64,000 nucleotides of DNA from Larimichthys crocea (GCF_000972845.2 NW_020857941.1:246948-310947), one strand, 5' to 3'. Counted from the stretch's first letter, positions 35,822 to 47,077 are shown. The notes: generated from the sequence alone by a model not told the origin. Translations and numbers: made by a program.

Positions 35822-36739
35822 TTATTCATCATTACTCACGCCAGCGGCTCTCGCCTCTCTGTATTCACCCTGGACGAAGGCTCTAATCTCCGCTGGATTC
35901 AGCTGTTGGTTCTTCCTCCGGTTCTGCTGTATCGACCATCCTTCTCGTGTCAGCTCCCTTTCCAACATTTCCCGGTCCTCCATTGCTGTTTCGATGCCAA
36001 GTTCTTTCAATGTTGAGTGTGCCTCCAGGAGTGAGGGGAACAGCCTTGTGCCACCATCCAAGAAGAGCCTTATCTGGGCTGGATATGGAGACTGTGCCCT
36101 GATGTTCCTTTCTTTTAACTTTTTTATAACCTCTCGGACTTTCTTCCTTTTCCTTTGCAGGTCAGGCGAGTAGTCATGGTCAAAATAGATCGTATGCTCT
36201 TGAAACTGAATATTTCTTTGTTTCCAAGCCCGCAGCAGCACCTTTTGTTTCACATTAAAGTCCAGAAACCGAGCTATAATGGATCTCGGTGGCGCAACTG
36301 CGGCCCTGGGCTTCGGGCCTAGCGCTCTGTGAGCTCTCTCCAGTTTAATGTCGACTTCTTCTTCAAACTCTAACGAAGTGCTCAGAAAGTCTGTTATAAA
36401 GGACAGCATGTCATCCTTCTCCGCGCCTTCTGGAATACCGTACAGCCTGATGTTGTTGCGGCGGAGTCTGTTTTCCATGTCATCGCATTTGGCCGTGAGA
36501 TTAGCCTCTCTCTGTAACAGGTAGCCCAGTGCCCTCTCCTGCCGTATACTTCTGTCTTCTGCTGTACTCACTCTGTTCTCTGCGTCGGTCAATCTTCTGT
36601 CCAGCCTCTCCGTTCGTTGTTTAAGCTCCTCCATGGCTGCCTCCACTCGGTAGAGAGAGGTTTTCAGCTCCCGAAAGGAGTCACTGTTCTCCTGTCGGAG
36701 TTTCCTCAGCTCTGTCAGCATCGCCGACTCCCCCTCCAT
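35822..36739 (-). CDS. L1/Tx1-like LINE ORF1 protein (intact frame)
   Basis: A 305-codon open frame from the Met at 36739. Residues ~1-95 are heptad-like and charged (LTELRKLRQENSDSFRELK, VEAAMEELKQRTERLDRR), a trimerising coiled coil as in L1 ORF1 proteins. The RRM-like part starts at NRLRRNNIRLYGIPEG (~90-105), includes ERAHRALGPKP (~139-149) and RSIIARFLDFNVKQKVLLRA (~157-176), and a basic C-terminal domain follows (SPDLQRKRKKVREVIKKLK). Such proteins bind and chaperone element RNA. No stop interrupts it here, while the second copy is frameshifted. The intact frame means recent insertion or good sequence quality, not host function. Confidence 0.88.
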   Translation of the reverse strand: MEGESAMLTELRKLRQENSDSFRELKTSLYRVEAAMEELKQRTERLDRRLTDAENRVSTAEDRSIRQERALGYLLQREANLTAKCDDMENRLRRNNIRLYGIPEGAEKDDMLSFITDFLSTSLEFEEEVDIKLERAHRALGPKPRAAVAPPRSIIARFLDFNVKQKVLLRAWKQRNIQFQEHTIYFDHDYSPDLQRKRKKVREVIKKLKERNIRAQSPYPAQIRLFLDGGTRLFPSLLEAHSTLKELGIETAMEDREMLERELTREGWSIQQNRRKNQQLNPAEIRAFVQGEYREARAAGVSNDE

Positions 36740-36740
36740 A

Positions 36741-37836
36741 GCGTCACCGGAAGTCCCAATATTTTCAATTTCAGCAAGTAAACTTGATCAATTTAAAACA
36801 AATGAGTTCAGAGGATCTTCTGTATACAGATGTGACCATTTACCAACAGTCATAAACATTCATTTACTTTAACAACTATCAGAAGACTTTTTCTGCAGTT
36901 TCTTCAAGAAACACAAGTCTTTGGTGACTGCAGACTAAATTTAACACAAGAAAGATGAAAATATGAACAAAAGAGACTTCACAGCTGTCTTGTCCTTTTC
37001 TTATATAAACTGCTGTGCCAGGTTACAGGGCTCTATTAAAAGAAAAAGGCTTGAGTCACTTGTTTCTGTTTTCCCCTGAGAATTATTTGTTTTGTTTTAT
37101 CAATAAGCAACAAAAAACATTTTCAAACTAAACATGAGGTCAAAGATTGTTAATCCTGTTAAGCTTGCATCAATCTGTCTGTTCAGACAAAAGGAGCTCT
37201 TCAGTCACACAGTCACACCTCTTGCTCTTTATACGGCTGATAGAAGTCTGAGTTCATCAGAACAGCTAATAAATTCATTAATAAATTCAAGATGACTATT
37301 CTGATAATAGCTGGGATAGGCGCCAGCCTATTTATGTATTCTGATACTGAAACAAACCATAATTTAGATGTCTCATCAGCTAAATAAATTATCTAAATTC
37401 TAAAATTATTGATCACAAACAAATGGCTTCAACAACAACTTTATGAATGTAAGTTATGTATGAACATAAATTAGGTTCTGTTGGAGTTCAGGAAATAGTT
37501 AAACGAGTTTAATTATGTTGCTTTCATTTATTAAGTAAATTAATATGAAATCTATTCTGAATAGGGATACATTTAAGAAAGTAGTTAAAACAGGTTCTCT
37601 CATTTTTATTATGTGGTGACGTATATGACACACCTCCCATGGACAGGTGGTCTTTAAAGAAGAATTGTTTGTGGCTGTTAGATGGCTGAAGAGTAACAGT
37701 TTTCTGACCACACACTTTGAACCCTATGTTTAATTTGTTTTGTTTTGGCAAACGCAACCAGAGTTTATGATTCAATAAATGACATCACAACTGTTAAATA
37801 AATATATCAGATCTATAATAGTAACAGAGAACTGAC
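36741..37836. other. Unique AT-rich stretch
   Basis: Nothing recognised except a 20-base scrap of SINE tail at 37311 (GCTGGGATAGGCGCCAGCC). If the receptor remnant to the right once extended further, this would be its 3' intron or end. Confidence 0.5.
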
Positions 37837-38010
37837 CCCAGACTCTTCAGTCTGCAGTGTGGACTCTCCAGAAAATCACACAGTAGCTTCACTCCTGAAT
37901 CCTGCAGCTTGTTCCAACTCAGGTCCAGGTCTGTCAGATGAGAGGGGTTGGACTTCAGAGCTGAGACCAGAGAAGCACAGCTGATCTCTGACAAACTGCA
38001 GTCCCACAAT
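37837..38010 (-). pseudogene. NLRC3-like LRR exon (58 codons)
   Basis: A 174-base exon flanked by a good acceptor (CTTTATTCAG on the minus strand) and donor (GTCAGT). It reads [39 protein letters not shown]... in short repeats of the form L--C-LSE--C--L---L--NPS-L--LDLS-N, two ribonuclease-inhibitor-type LRRs. The size and phase are standard for fish NLR-C genes, where each exon adds two LRRs. The exon itself is open. I call it pseudogenic only because the NACHT exon of the same locus is broken. Confidence 0.8.
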
Positions 38011-38704
38011 CTGAATAAAGAATAAATGATGTCAACACAGATTAATACAATACTTCTGATGTCACTCAAGTGTGGAATAATTTGAATATATCAAATCAGA
38101 AATGTTTCACTGTAACTGTTTATTATTTATATCAGGACCTTTTTACTGTATTTGGTCTCTCAGTAGGTACATGTCATCAAAGCAGAGGCCTGCATTGTTT
38201 CATCAAGTTTCATCAGTCTCAGTCAGATAAATGACTCTGGTAACCACGTTACAACAGATTTTTCTTTTTCAGCTTATTTATGAAAATACTTGAGACAGAC
38301 CTTGAATCTTACTTTGTAGTGATGTTTTGTCCTGTGTTAAGCTGCTGTTTATCACTTTTAGCTCTGGTTTAATGCACACCACACCAAAGCACGTGAGGGT
38401 TGTCTGTAGCCATATCAGCTTCTGACATCATGAAGATCATCACAGTTCCTCACTTCACCTTTATTGAACTAACCTGTCTGTTTCTTCCTCTGTTTACACA
38501 GAAGCTCAAACTCTCTGCAGCCTGTTTTAACTGTGCCCTTCTTATCCCTCACACATTCTCCAGCCTCACAAGTACTGACATCATCTTCACTGACTGATGG
38601 ACCACTGAAAAACAGTCCTATCAAACATTTTATTACATTTTTCAATTTCATCAGATTTTCGTTCAGGCAAATCTTGAAAAATGAACTACAGTCAGTGAAC
38701 TGAC

Positions 38705-38881
38705 CTCAGAGTCTCCAGTTTACAGTTTGGACTCTCCAGTCCAGCACACAGTGTCTTCACTCCTGAATCCTGCAGCTTCTTGTTGTGACTCAGGTTCAGC
38801 TCTGTCAGGTGGGAGGGGTTGGACTTCAGAGCTGAGGCCACGACTTCACAGTGAGTCTCTGAGAGTCCACAGTTAGAAAGT
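38705..38881 (-). pseudogene. NLRC3-like LRR exon (59 codons)
   Basis: The acceptor is CATGACAG and the donor GTCAGT on the minus strand. It reads [20 protein letters not shown], then a second LRR with [20 protein letters not shown]. One extra Lys codon (NKKLQ versus NKLQ in the neighbour exon) makes it 177 in place of 174 bases. It lies 5' of the 37.8-kb exon in transcript order. Confidence 0.8.
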
Positions 38882-39958
38882 CTGTCATGACACATATCAC
38901 AAAACATGTTATGATGAAATCAGACCTCAGCACAACACACTCAGAGGTTTTGAAACAACAATCTTTGTTTGGTATGATCAGCACTTTATGGTGGCTAATG
39001 TTCATTAATGTAAGCAAACTTTAGATGGAAATGGTTAATTATAGTGTAATTGTTGCATTTGTGTAAAATTCAGTATCCATTGCTGAGATCAATAAGAATC
39101 ATTTTTTATTAGAATTTATTTAAGTTGCAGTTCTTTTGCATTATTTCATTTAGGATGAGTAAAAGTGCTTTTATTTTTAAATACTGTCACACTGACTCAC
39201 CCTTACTCTGAAAACTATTTCCTGTTCGTAGCATACACGCATTTTGTTTATTTGTGTGTGACATGTACACAATGTATGATCACATTTTAGTTTCAAGTTT
39301 TGTATTCATGAGGTATTTTTGTTTGGAGTATCACCTTCCAGAATTAGGTGCAGTATTACATTGGATGCCAGCAGAGTGCAGTGTGAGACCCTACGTGCTG
39401 CGTAGACTGTGTTTATCTATCTGATGAGAGCAACTGAACTGAACGGCAGCACGTTTTCATCGTCTCATTTATCCTATTATAGGCTACTTTAACTGATGAT
39501 ACTGCCCCGTGCCCGGCAGGTGTTACATGTATTTTATTTGGTAAATGTCATTCCACATGATGTGCATGTTATTGTTTATGTTAAGCGAACAATGTTTATA
39601 TTTTTGTCAATGCAATTTAGTTTTCACTGTGGATTTGGAGAGAGAAGCTTTGAATAAACCAGCAACAAGAAGCCCACTTTTGTCTGAAACATTATATATA
39701 TCATCTCATAATTGTGACTTGACGCTGCAATGTCTGCTTCAAGAAAAGTTATAGTTTACTCAATTATAAAAGACAAACAAAAATGATCTACACAGCACTT
39801 TTTAAAAACAAAATTGCTGAATGCTTTAAACACTAAAAACAGAAACAATAGCTACTAATAACTACAAGCCCCACAAGCTGCCAGCAGATTTGTATGCGTG
39901 TATTATGAAGAACCTGACACTGATGTGTGTGGGGGTCAACGATGCCCCTCACTTTTAT
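38882..39958. other. Probable intron of the NLRC3-like remnant
   Basis: AT-rich, no exon recognised. Lies between the LRR exon and the SINE. Confidence 0.5.
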
Positions 39959-39974
39959 AATTACATGAAAGCAG

Positions 39975-40285
39975 GTTGGCACAGTGGCGCAGTGGTTAGC
40001 ACCGTTGCTGTTACCGCAGAGCAAGAATAGGTTTGAACCTGGCAGCTGACTATGGCCTTTCTGTGGTGTGGACTTTTGTGGAGTTTGCATGTTGGCATGT
40101 TCTCCACAGGTCTGTGTGTCTGTGGGTTACTCCAGCTTTCCTCCCACAGTCCAGAGACATGCAGGTTTATTAGTGACTCTAAATTGACCGTAGGTGTGTA
40201 TATGATGTAATTGTTTGTCTCTATGTGACAGCCCTGGGATGACACAGACCCTGAAAGGATTTGTGGTTATGAAAATGGATGGAAG
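39975..40285 (+). mobile_element. tRNA-derived SINE with 16-bp target-site duplication
   Basis: The head has an A-box-like TGGCGCAGTGG and a B-box-like GGTTTGAACC. The body contains GGAGTTTGCATGTTGGCATG, CTTTCCTCCCACAGTCCAG, AGACATGCAGG and CTAAATTGACCGTAGGTGTG, a common fish SINE. The tail is CCTGAAAGGAT...AAAATGGATGGAAG. The flanks 39959-39974 (AATTACATGAAAGCAG) and 40286-40301 (AATTGCATGAAAGCAG) match at 15 of 16 bases, so both ends are well defined. Confidence 0.88.
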
Positions 40286-40684
40286 AATTGCATGAAAGCA
40301 GAAAACTTCAGAAACCTCCTCTGGAAAATAAAACTGATTCATTTTAAACTCTTAAGCATCGTAAAACACCTCGTTCACGCCCTTTAAAGTCTTTGGTGTA
40401 TTTTTCCTCAAACACAGGAAGATGAAAGAAGAAAAAATGAACAATGTAACAGTTTTGACATAAACAAAATACTGTGGTGATTAACTTGGAAGCTGAAAAA
40501 TCTACATTTGTCACTCACAGCATTTGAACAACTCAAGACGTCTGTGCCAAAAAACATCTGTCATCCACTGTTTTGCAACAACACAGTGGAACACTATTTT
40601 AAAAAGAATTTTGTAGTGTGAATATCGAGAGATCTACTACCTACATCTACACTGATTTATAATGTGAATCACATCTGGACTTAC

Positions 40685-42505
40685 ACAGCCTTTCTTGCAG
40701 TTCCTCACAGCTGAAGTCAGTCTCTGTCGTCCCTGGTCTGAGTGTTGAACTTCTTCAGGTCAAACTCATCCAGACCCACCCTCTGACATCTGCAGAATGA
40801 GGCCAGAGCTGAGCAGTGGATCTCAAGAGTTCCTCTCTGAGCTGTTCTTTGACTTCAGGAACTCTTGGATCTCCTGATGGACTGAGTCACGTTCATCTCC
40901 ATCAGACAGTGGAAGATGTTGATGCTTCTGTCAGGAGAGATATCATCATGTTCATCTCTTCAGGTTGTTGATGGCTGTCTTGAAGCTTCTGAACTGGTCT
41001 TTGTTGGACCCAACAGGCCCCTAAACAGTCTCTGGTGGACTCCAGACAGAGGCCATGAAGGAAGCGAACAAACAGGTCCAGGTGACCAGTTCACTTTCAA
41101 GGGATTTCTCCATGACTTTCCTCAGGAACACATCCAGAGAGGGGTGACTACAGTGTTTCCAAAAAAAATTGAGACTTCTCTTGAAAAGACTTTGGTTTTG
41201 AGTCCCTGTCGTCCTTTCCCAGGAAGTCCTTCAGTACCTTTGGTTTCTTGTTGGTGTAACAGTGGAACACGTAGACTGCAGCCAGAACTCCTGAACGCTC
41301 AGATGAACAAAGCTGTGACCTGTTTGTCTGGAAGATCACACTCTCTCTTTTGAAGATCTGTGTACAAACTCCTGAGTAAACCGAGGCCTCTGTGACACCA
41401 GACCACACTGCTCCAGGTCTTCTTGGTAGAACATGATGTTTCCTTTCTCCAGCTGTTCAAACGCCAGCCTCCCCAACTCAGAAGAAATTCTCTGTCAGCC
41501 TTTGTCAGCTCCTGTGGACTCTTCTTATGTCCCCTCATACTTCTCTTCTCTTCCTCTTTGTCTGAACCAGCAGGAAGTGTGAGTACAGGTCAGCAGGGTC
41601 TTGGGCAGCTCTCCTCTCTGGTCCGGGGTCAACATGTGGTCCAGAACTGTAGCAGTGATCCAGCAGAAGACTGGGATCAGACACATGATGGGGGAGGCTC
41701 CGGGAGGTCTTGAGGTGTGAGATGATTCTGCTGGACAGATCTTCATCACTGACTCTCCTCCTGAAGTACTCCTCCTTCTGAGCGTCAGTGAACCTCGTAC
41801 TTCTGTTACCCTGGCAACACTTTAGGAGGGATCTGATGGCTGCTGCAGGTCTGGAGTTATCCAGATGAGAGCCGAGGGAAGCAGATTCCCCTTGATGAGC
41901 TTGTCAACAGCACGCTGACTGATGACTCTGTGTGACATCAGACACGAGTCTTTTGTTGTTGAAATCCAGTGAAAGTCTGCTTTCATCCAGGCCGTCAAAG
42001 ATAACAGAAGTTTACAGACAGCGAGCTCCTCTGCTGTGACCTTCTGTAAGTGTTGGATGGAAAACATGGAGCAGCTTGGAAAGACTGTACGCTCATCTTG
42101 ATCAGGTTCAGCCCTGAACGAGAGCAGAACCACCAGACTGACATCTTGGTTTCCGAGCCCTCTGCCCAGTCCAGAGTGAACTTCAGCAGAGAAGGTTTTT
42201 CCAACGCCAGCGACGCCGTTGGTCAAAACGACTCTGATGTGTCTCTGGTGTCAGGTAAGGCTTTAAAGATGTGTGGCACTTGATGGAGTGTCATGGAGGG
42301 TCTCCATCTTGGAAGCTGTCTAAGCTGCCTCACTCATGTGGGGTGTTAACCTCTTCCACTCTGTCCCTCTGTGATTGTAGAGCTCAGTGTAGATCCTGTT
42401 GAGGAGGGTTCCACTTCCTGTTTCATCACGTCCTTCAGCTACATGTTCAAATCTCATTTTCTGACTGACCTATATTTTACTAAAACTCCTGCAGACCAGC
42501 ACTCA
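40685..42505 (-). pseudogene. NLRC3-like FISNA-NACHT exon, frame-broken
   Basis: This is the large exon of a fish NLR-C immune receptor. The acceptor is CTTCTTTAG at 42506 and the donor GTAAGT at 40679-40684, giving the usual exon size (about 1.8 kb). In order: FISNA remnant GTLLNRIYTELY (about 42400), Walker A VLTNGVAGVGKT (about 42200), FRAEPDQDE, Walker B-like VIFDGLDESRLSLDF in another frame (about 41960), LIKGNLLPSALIWIT (about 41870), a winged-helix-like part with [13 protein letters not shown] and EVLKDFLG, and the end EFDLKKFNT near 40770. At least six frame changes are needed to read through. The protein would be a cytosolic nucleotide-binding sensor; this copy cannot encode it as written. 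Confidence 0.85.
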
Positions 42506-43539
42506 CTAAAGAAGAGAAAAGTGTTGAGACAAAACAATTTGTTAATATGCTGATTCTTCAGAAACAATAAACAAATATATCAATATAAGAATATTTATGG
42601 AAGTAAAAGTTTTGAAGTCCAGTTTGGTTGAACTGTTCCTTCCTCCCGTAATATTTAAACCGATCCACTGATAAATAATAACAAAATTGTTCATGGCTGT
42701 GAGTATTTAGACCTGGTTTTCTTTTAACAGCACGACTTAAACAAAGTTTTCGGTAAGTCCCTTCGTGACTAAAAACTTGTGAATTATTCAAATGATTCAA
42801 GTCCCAATCAAAATCAGATATCACATATTTTAGTATAGGAGCCCAAAGTCCACAAAGTACAGTTTGCCTCTAAGAGGCCTTTTACAATCTGTACAGGGAG
42901 TGACACCCTCTGTCGTTAGCCTTACCCTCGGTTTGTGGGAGAGACAGAGAGAGGACTTTTTCATGCATTTTTTTTCATGATGTGACTGCATCAACCAATA
43001 CCGTGTCTGACTAGGCATAACCCGGAAAGAGAACAGACAGAGAGGGAAGGGGAGAAGGGGGAGTCCCCGGCATCGAATCCTATAGCCCAGCATAACCTAA
43101 CTATAAGCCTTATCAGAAAAGGAAGTCCTTAAGTCGACTCTTAAAGGTGTTACCGTGTCTGCCTATGGGAACCTCGAAGGTAGTTTGTTCACGAAGAGCC
43201 TGATAGCTGAAGCTCTGGCTCCAATCTACTTTTAGAAACTATAGGAACCACAGGAACCCAGCACATCCTGGAGCACAGTGGTTTCTAGAGGGTAGTAAGG
43301 TATTTGAGCTCTTTTAGATACGATGGTGGGCCTGACCACATGAAAACTTGTAGTAAGGAAGAAGAGTTTTTAAATTCTATTCTAGATTTAATAGGCAAGC
43401 CAATGCAAGGAAGCCAAAATGGGGGAGATGTGATCGCTGATCTTGGTTCCTGTCATAACAACTGCAGCAGCATGTCGGAATTAACTGCAAAGTACTAGAG
43501 GCTTATTGGAGCAGCTGATAACTAGTAGTTGACATCAGT

Positions 43540-43840
43540 CCAACCGGTTTTGCGGGCTTTTTTTAAATATTTGCAGCCTAAAATGCCTGATGTTCATGAG
43601 GTTTTTCTAAAAAAATTGCAGGGAAGTTGCGGTCCCTTTTTTAAATTTTGTTGGCGATTTTTTGTGGGAGGAAGTGAAAGTGTGGATAAGTTTGTGATTC
43701 CGACAGTCGCGCCGGGGTTTGGGGGATGGAGGAAAATGGGTGCCTGGCGGGGGCCCTGAACCGCCGAGTTGAATCCCCGGACAGACTCCCCGCCCCACCC
43801 GTTTACTCTCAACAGTTTCACTGTTCACTTTTTTTATATC
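43540..43840. other. Anomalous G/T-rich insert inside the second L2-like LINE
   Basis: Where the other copy has 25990-26285, this copy has about 300 bases that do not match it: rich in G and T runs (TTTTTTTAAATATTTG, GGGGTTTGGGGGATGGAGG, GGGGGCCCTGAACCGCC), higher in GC and CpG than the surroundings. The match resumes at ATATCC--TAAGGCATGCTTGG. Source unknown: an insertion with deletion, a diverged LINE subfamily segment, or low-quality consensus. Confidence 0.6.
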
Positions 43841-43875
43841 CCGTAAGGCATGCTTGGAGTTTAGTTAACTGATTG

Positions 43876-43924
43876 CTATCTATCGATCTATCGATCTATC
43901 GATCTATCGATCGATCTATCGATA
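43876..43924. repeat. (ATCTATCG)n microsatellite
   Basis: Six or so tetranucleotide pairs TCTA/TCGA. It stands in place of about 440 bases of the LINE reverse transcriptase. Confidence 0.9.
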
Positions 43925-45450
43925 TTGTTATGGAGAAAGCATACAGCTGATTGGCTACACCTTTCTCAAGTATCTTAGAGAGAAAGGGAAGGTTTGATTA
44001 GGTCTGTAAATTGGCCTAAAACCGCTGGGATCTAGAGTGGGCTTTTTAAAGGTTTATTTACAGTCTTTAAAAGGAACTGTGGTACATGCTGAGAAAGAAA
44101 GACCAAGATTAATCGTATCCAATAAGAAGGGCCTAACTAGAGGTAAAACATCCTTGAGCAGCCTGGTTGGGATGGGGTCGAAGAGACAGGTTGAACGCTT
44201 AGATGAAGAAATGAGTTAAAGTTATTTGATGAAGTCGATGGGAGAAAAATAGCTAAATACAGATCAGGTTTTACAAGCTGTTTTCAAACTTGCTGTGCAG
44301 AAGGCAGATCAGTGCCTGGTGGGCCAAGAGGTGATGATTTTGTCTACTAATAGGTATAATGTAACAATCAATTTTTAGCAATCGAATCTCATGAAGTCAT
44401 TAACTAGTTAGACTAAAGAAATAGATGTTCAGTAAGCTTGATTCTTCCTCTGTTAGCCTGGCTACAGTGCTGAAGAGAAACACTGGGGTTGTTCTCAGTC
44501 TCTCTATTGAAATGAAGAATAATAGGCTGCATTACGGAGGAGCCTTCCTGAGGGTTTTAAGATTTATCTTGCCAGAATAAACGAGATGCTGTCCAGTTTG
44601 TGGCAAGGCATTTGCGTTCAGATTTACGTGCCCTCGTGCGTTAGTTTACGAGTCTGCTGGCCTATACCATGGTACTAACCTCCTTTGTTTAATTATCTTC
44701 TTTTTCAGAGGTCAAATAGGGTCAAGAGTTGTCCGTAAATGAGCCTGTAGTACTATAACAAGATGATCTATTTTGGAGCGGCTAAAGGAGCAGAACAAGT
44801 CATCTGCTGCCTTGGATAGATGGCATTTAATCAAAATGCTGAAGGAATCAACTCCTTAAATTTGGCTAAGCACTATAAGATAAACAATCTGCTGTAGAAT
44901 TGCTGCCAAAGGCTTGTGTCCAGTAATAGGAAACTCAACGGTTATAAAAAAAAAGGTCAGACAGAAGATGATTCAGTGGAAAAGACTAGTAGTAATCAAT
45001 GTTCAATGCCATATGAAGGAACGACAGATGCAAGAGGTAGGTTCAGACAATAGTCGGTTTTATTTACACTCTTGACGAAAGAATTGAAGTAATAGAGAAA
45101 ACGCAGTAAACTAAGATATCCATTTGGGTTGTCCACATGATGTTTAAAATCACCACACTATTACATTTCTTTTTATAAAGGATCAAGCCTGATGGGCAAC
45201 GCAATTCAGATAAAGATTCAGAAAAGGGCCTGGAGCTCCCCCCGGTAACCGGTAACAAATAAAATATGGCTGCAATGTTTTCCAGTTTGGTGAGTGAGGC
45301 AAAGAACCAGAACGTTCAAATGAATTCTAGATTAGGTTTTAAGGTTTAGGATGATTAATAGAGTCTAAATATGGCTCCAACTCCACCACCCTCGACACGA
45401 CTACTTAGAGGAATTATAGTGTATTTCAAAGACTGGAGGAGTGGATTAAT

Positions 45451-45730
45451 TGTCACTATGGTAGTTTGTCTACTGTGCTGTGAAATGGCGCAAAGCGCAT
45501 CCGATCCTACACCCAGGACAATGGTCAAACCAACACCACAGCCCGTCCATGACGCTCTGCGACTTCCAATCAGCTTGTATACTTCCCCCATGACGAGGGA
45601 CCAGCTACGACTTCAACAAAATCACAACTGTTCACTGTCCCTAGCTACAATGGTGGAACGAGCTGACCACGCAAATCAGGACAGCAAGAAACTGTACACA
45701 TCTTCAACCTGAAACACCAAAAACTAAATG
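45451..45730 (+). repeat. Possible 3' fragment of another LINE
   Basis: GCTACAATGGTGGAACGAGC, then CAGGACAGCAAGAAACTG, TACACATCTTCAACC resembles the end of ORF2 of another L2/CR1-like family (LATWWNELP-type ending followed by IRTAxSxxxFR) in a broken frame. The 113-codon plus-strand ORF starting at 45371 begins inside the preceding LINE and is not a gene. Confidence 0.35.
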
Positions 45731-46244
45731 TTAGGCATTTGGAGCCGTTCAGCTTATTTGAAAATGAAGTTGATGTAATTTCAGTGACCTCTTGCAGTTT
45801 TTTTAGGATGAATGCGCAGATTTACATGTTTAAGATCTACAGTCTGACGTTGTACAGTTGCGGGTCCTGACTGACTGTCCCCTGCAGTCCAGGTCGTGTT
45901 CTGGATCTTTTCCTCCCAGGAACATGACTCCTCTTCCTCTCCTCTGTGAAGACATTCTATTCTTATAAATAAAAGGAATTGGTTGATTGTTGCTGAAAAT
46001 ATCAAGATTTGTCCGACACTGTTGAGAAGCTCAGATGTTGCACAAGAAGGACAGTTCCCAATATGTTGTTTATTTTAAATTCAGTGTTCAGTCTGTAATG
46101 AAAATGATTTGATTTCAAACTCTCCTGCGGTCATAAACTTTAATTAACAGCTATATGTAGATATATAAATATTTGAGCATTTTAATCTTCATCCTCTAGG
46201 CATCATCCCTTCATCAGGTCAGTTACAGTAAAAACGTCTCTTAC
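45731..46244. other. Probable intron sequence
   Basis: Nothing recognised. Confidence 0.4.
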
Positions 46245-46371
46245 TTTGTGGTCTGAGGGTTCCAGTTCAATCACGGAAGTTCAACATCGGATACTTTGGA
46301 CTGGTCACGTCGTCATAGGCAGACAGCTGGATACTGGAGACTTTCTGCTCTCTGTCCGGTTTGACGGAACG
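46245..46371 (-). pseudogene. NLRC3-like N-terminal repeat exon 3 (nearest NACHT)
   Basis: The acceptor is GGGTTTTGCAG and the donor GTAAGAG (minus strand). It contains AGTATCCAGCTGTCTGCCTATGA, related to the other two N-terminal exons. Fish NLR-C genes have several such short exons encoding repeats near SCLSMKS before the FISNA exon. In the only long frame, reading SSIQLSAYDDVTSPKYP, a TGA follows NFRD. The alternate frame does not stay open either, so this exon is degenerate. Confidence 0.6.
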
Positions 46372-46712
46372 CTGCAAAACCCAAACATGTTTTTTAATTC
46401 ATATCACATGAACCATGATTAAGTATCCAATTCAAGTCATTCAGGAACTCTAAAACACACAAACTGCTGCTGATGAGGTTACTTAAAAGCCTGTATAAAT
46501 TCCTCTTAAGATCAGATTACAACTCTTCTAGGTGGGACTGACTGTTATCAAACAGATACAAAGAGGAAGACAACATCAAAATGAGGTCTCAGTGCCACAA
46601 TAAGTTTGTTAAATTTTTAGATAGCAATTGGCATTTTGGTTAAAAGATTATATAGACCACGTAACTTAAAAATATGTAGTCTTGTAAATGAATTTCGCAG
46701 CAGTTCTCTTAC

Positions 46713-46835
46713 TTTTGGGGGTCTAAGGGTCCAAGTTTCAATTCTGAAGTTCATTGGATAACCCTTTGGACGGTCACTCTTCATAGACAGACAGCTGGAA
46801 TGCTGGAGACTCCTGTCTCTGTCTGTTGTACTGAA
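46713..46835 (-). pseudogene. NLRC3-like N-terminal repeat exon 2
   Basis: A good donor (GTAAGAG) and a weaker acceptor (GTTTGCAAG). One frame reads SCLSMKSDRPKGYPMNFR, the canonical repeat, but the upstream part is out of frame with it. It has the same core AGCTGTCTGTCTATGAAGAG as the exon at 47.1 kb. Confidence 0.65.
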
Positions 46836-47077
46836 CTTGCAAACACCAACATGTTTTATTCATATCACAATGAATCCATGATAAATTCTCTGATAAAGCA
46901 ATTTAGGAAGCTCTGAATACACAATTCAGGATTTCCTTCTATGTCATAATATGTTTTTGTTTAAATCTTAGTTTAAAAAATACACTTTGGTGGAAAATGT
47001 AAATATAGGGGGCACAGAAACAACAAATGGCCCATCAAAAATTAGTAAAATAAAGAGGTAGTAGAAATTTCTCGTAC

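Larger units (their letters stand above)
30743..36724. repeat. Second duplicated block, copy A (L1/Tx1-like LINE plus 3' flank)
   Basis: Recurs in the same orientation at 50833-56946. The match begins at about GTTTAAGTTTTCTGGACTG, about 440 bases beyond the LINE 3' end, and stops inside the first codons of ORF1 (GCTCTGTCAGCATCG). It therefore includes flanking DNA and is not two independent insertions, unless that flank belongs to the element. Both copies have the same in-frame TAA between endonuclease and RT. Confidence 0.85.
31185..36740 (-). mobile_element. L1/Tx1-like LINE, nearly complete, inactive
   Basis: Minus-strand element with ORF1 (36739-35822), an inter-ORF spacer of about 580 bases, ORF2 endonuclease (35241-34263), ORF2 reverse transcriptase with a C-terminal zinc knuckle (34259-31605, completed in another frame to 31451), and a 3' UTR ending in AAATAAAAGAATGTTC plus a short A run near 31190. 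The layout, the L1-type ORF1 and the CX3CX7HX4C knuckle identify the L1/Tx1 group. Defects in this copy are one homopolymer frameshift in the endonuclease, one in-frame TAA before the RT, and a shift in a C9 run near the ORF2 end. Confidence 0.88.
42836..45450 (-). mobile_element. L2/CR1-like LINE, second copy, heavily damaged
   Basis: It follows 24955-28286 in order: 3' UTR (42836-42930), C-terminal ORF2 (43080-43530), RT core part (43930-44400) and endonuclease (44650-45420). Single-base indels occur every few tens of bases, so no long frame survives. About 360 bases of 3' UTR are missing near 42930. 43540-43840 is replaced by unrelated sequence. About 440 bases of RT (around YADD) are replaced by a tetranucleotide array. 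It lies in an intron of the NLRC3-like remnant. It lacks the TAG of the first copy, so the two are separate insertions or lineages. Confidence 0.8.

Noticed and set aside
40916..41353. 145-codon plus-strand ORF
   Set aside because: It is antisense to the NACHT exon remnant, whose splice sites and motifs define the real strand.
45371..45712. 113-codon plus-strand ORF with a hydrophobic stretch
   Set aside because: It starts in antisense LINE sequence and ends in a probable LINE 3' fragment; the apparent membrane segment is chance.
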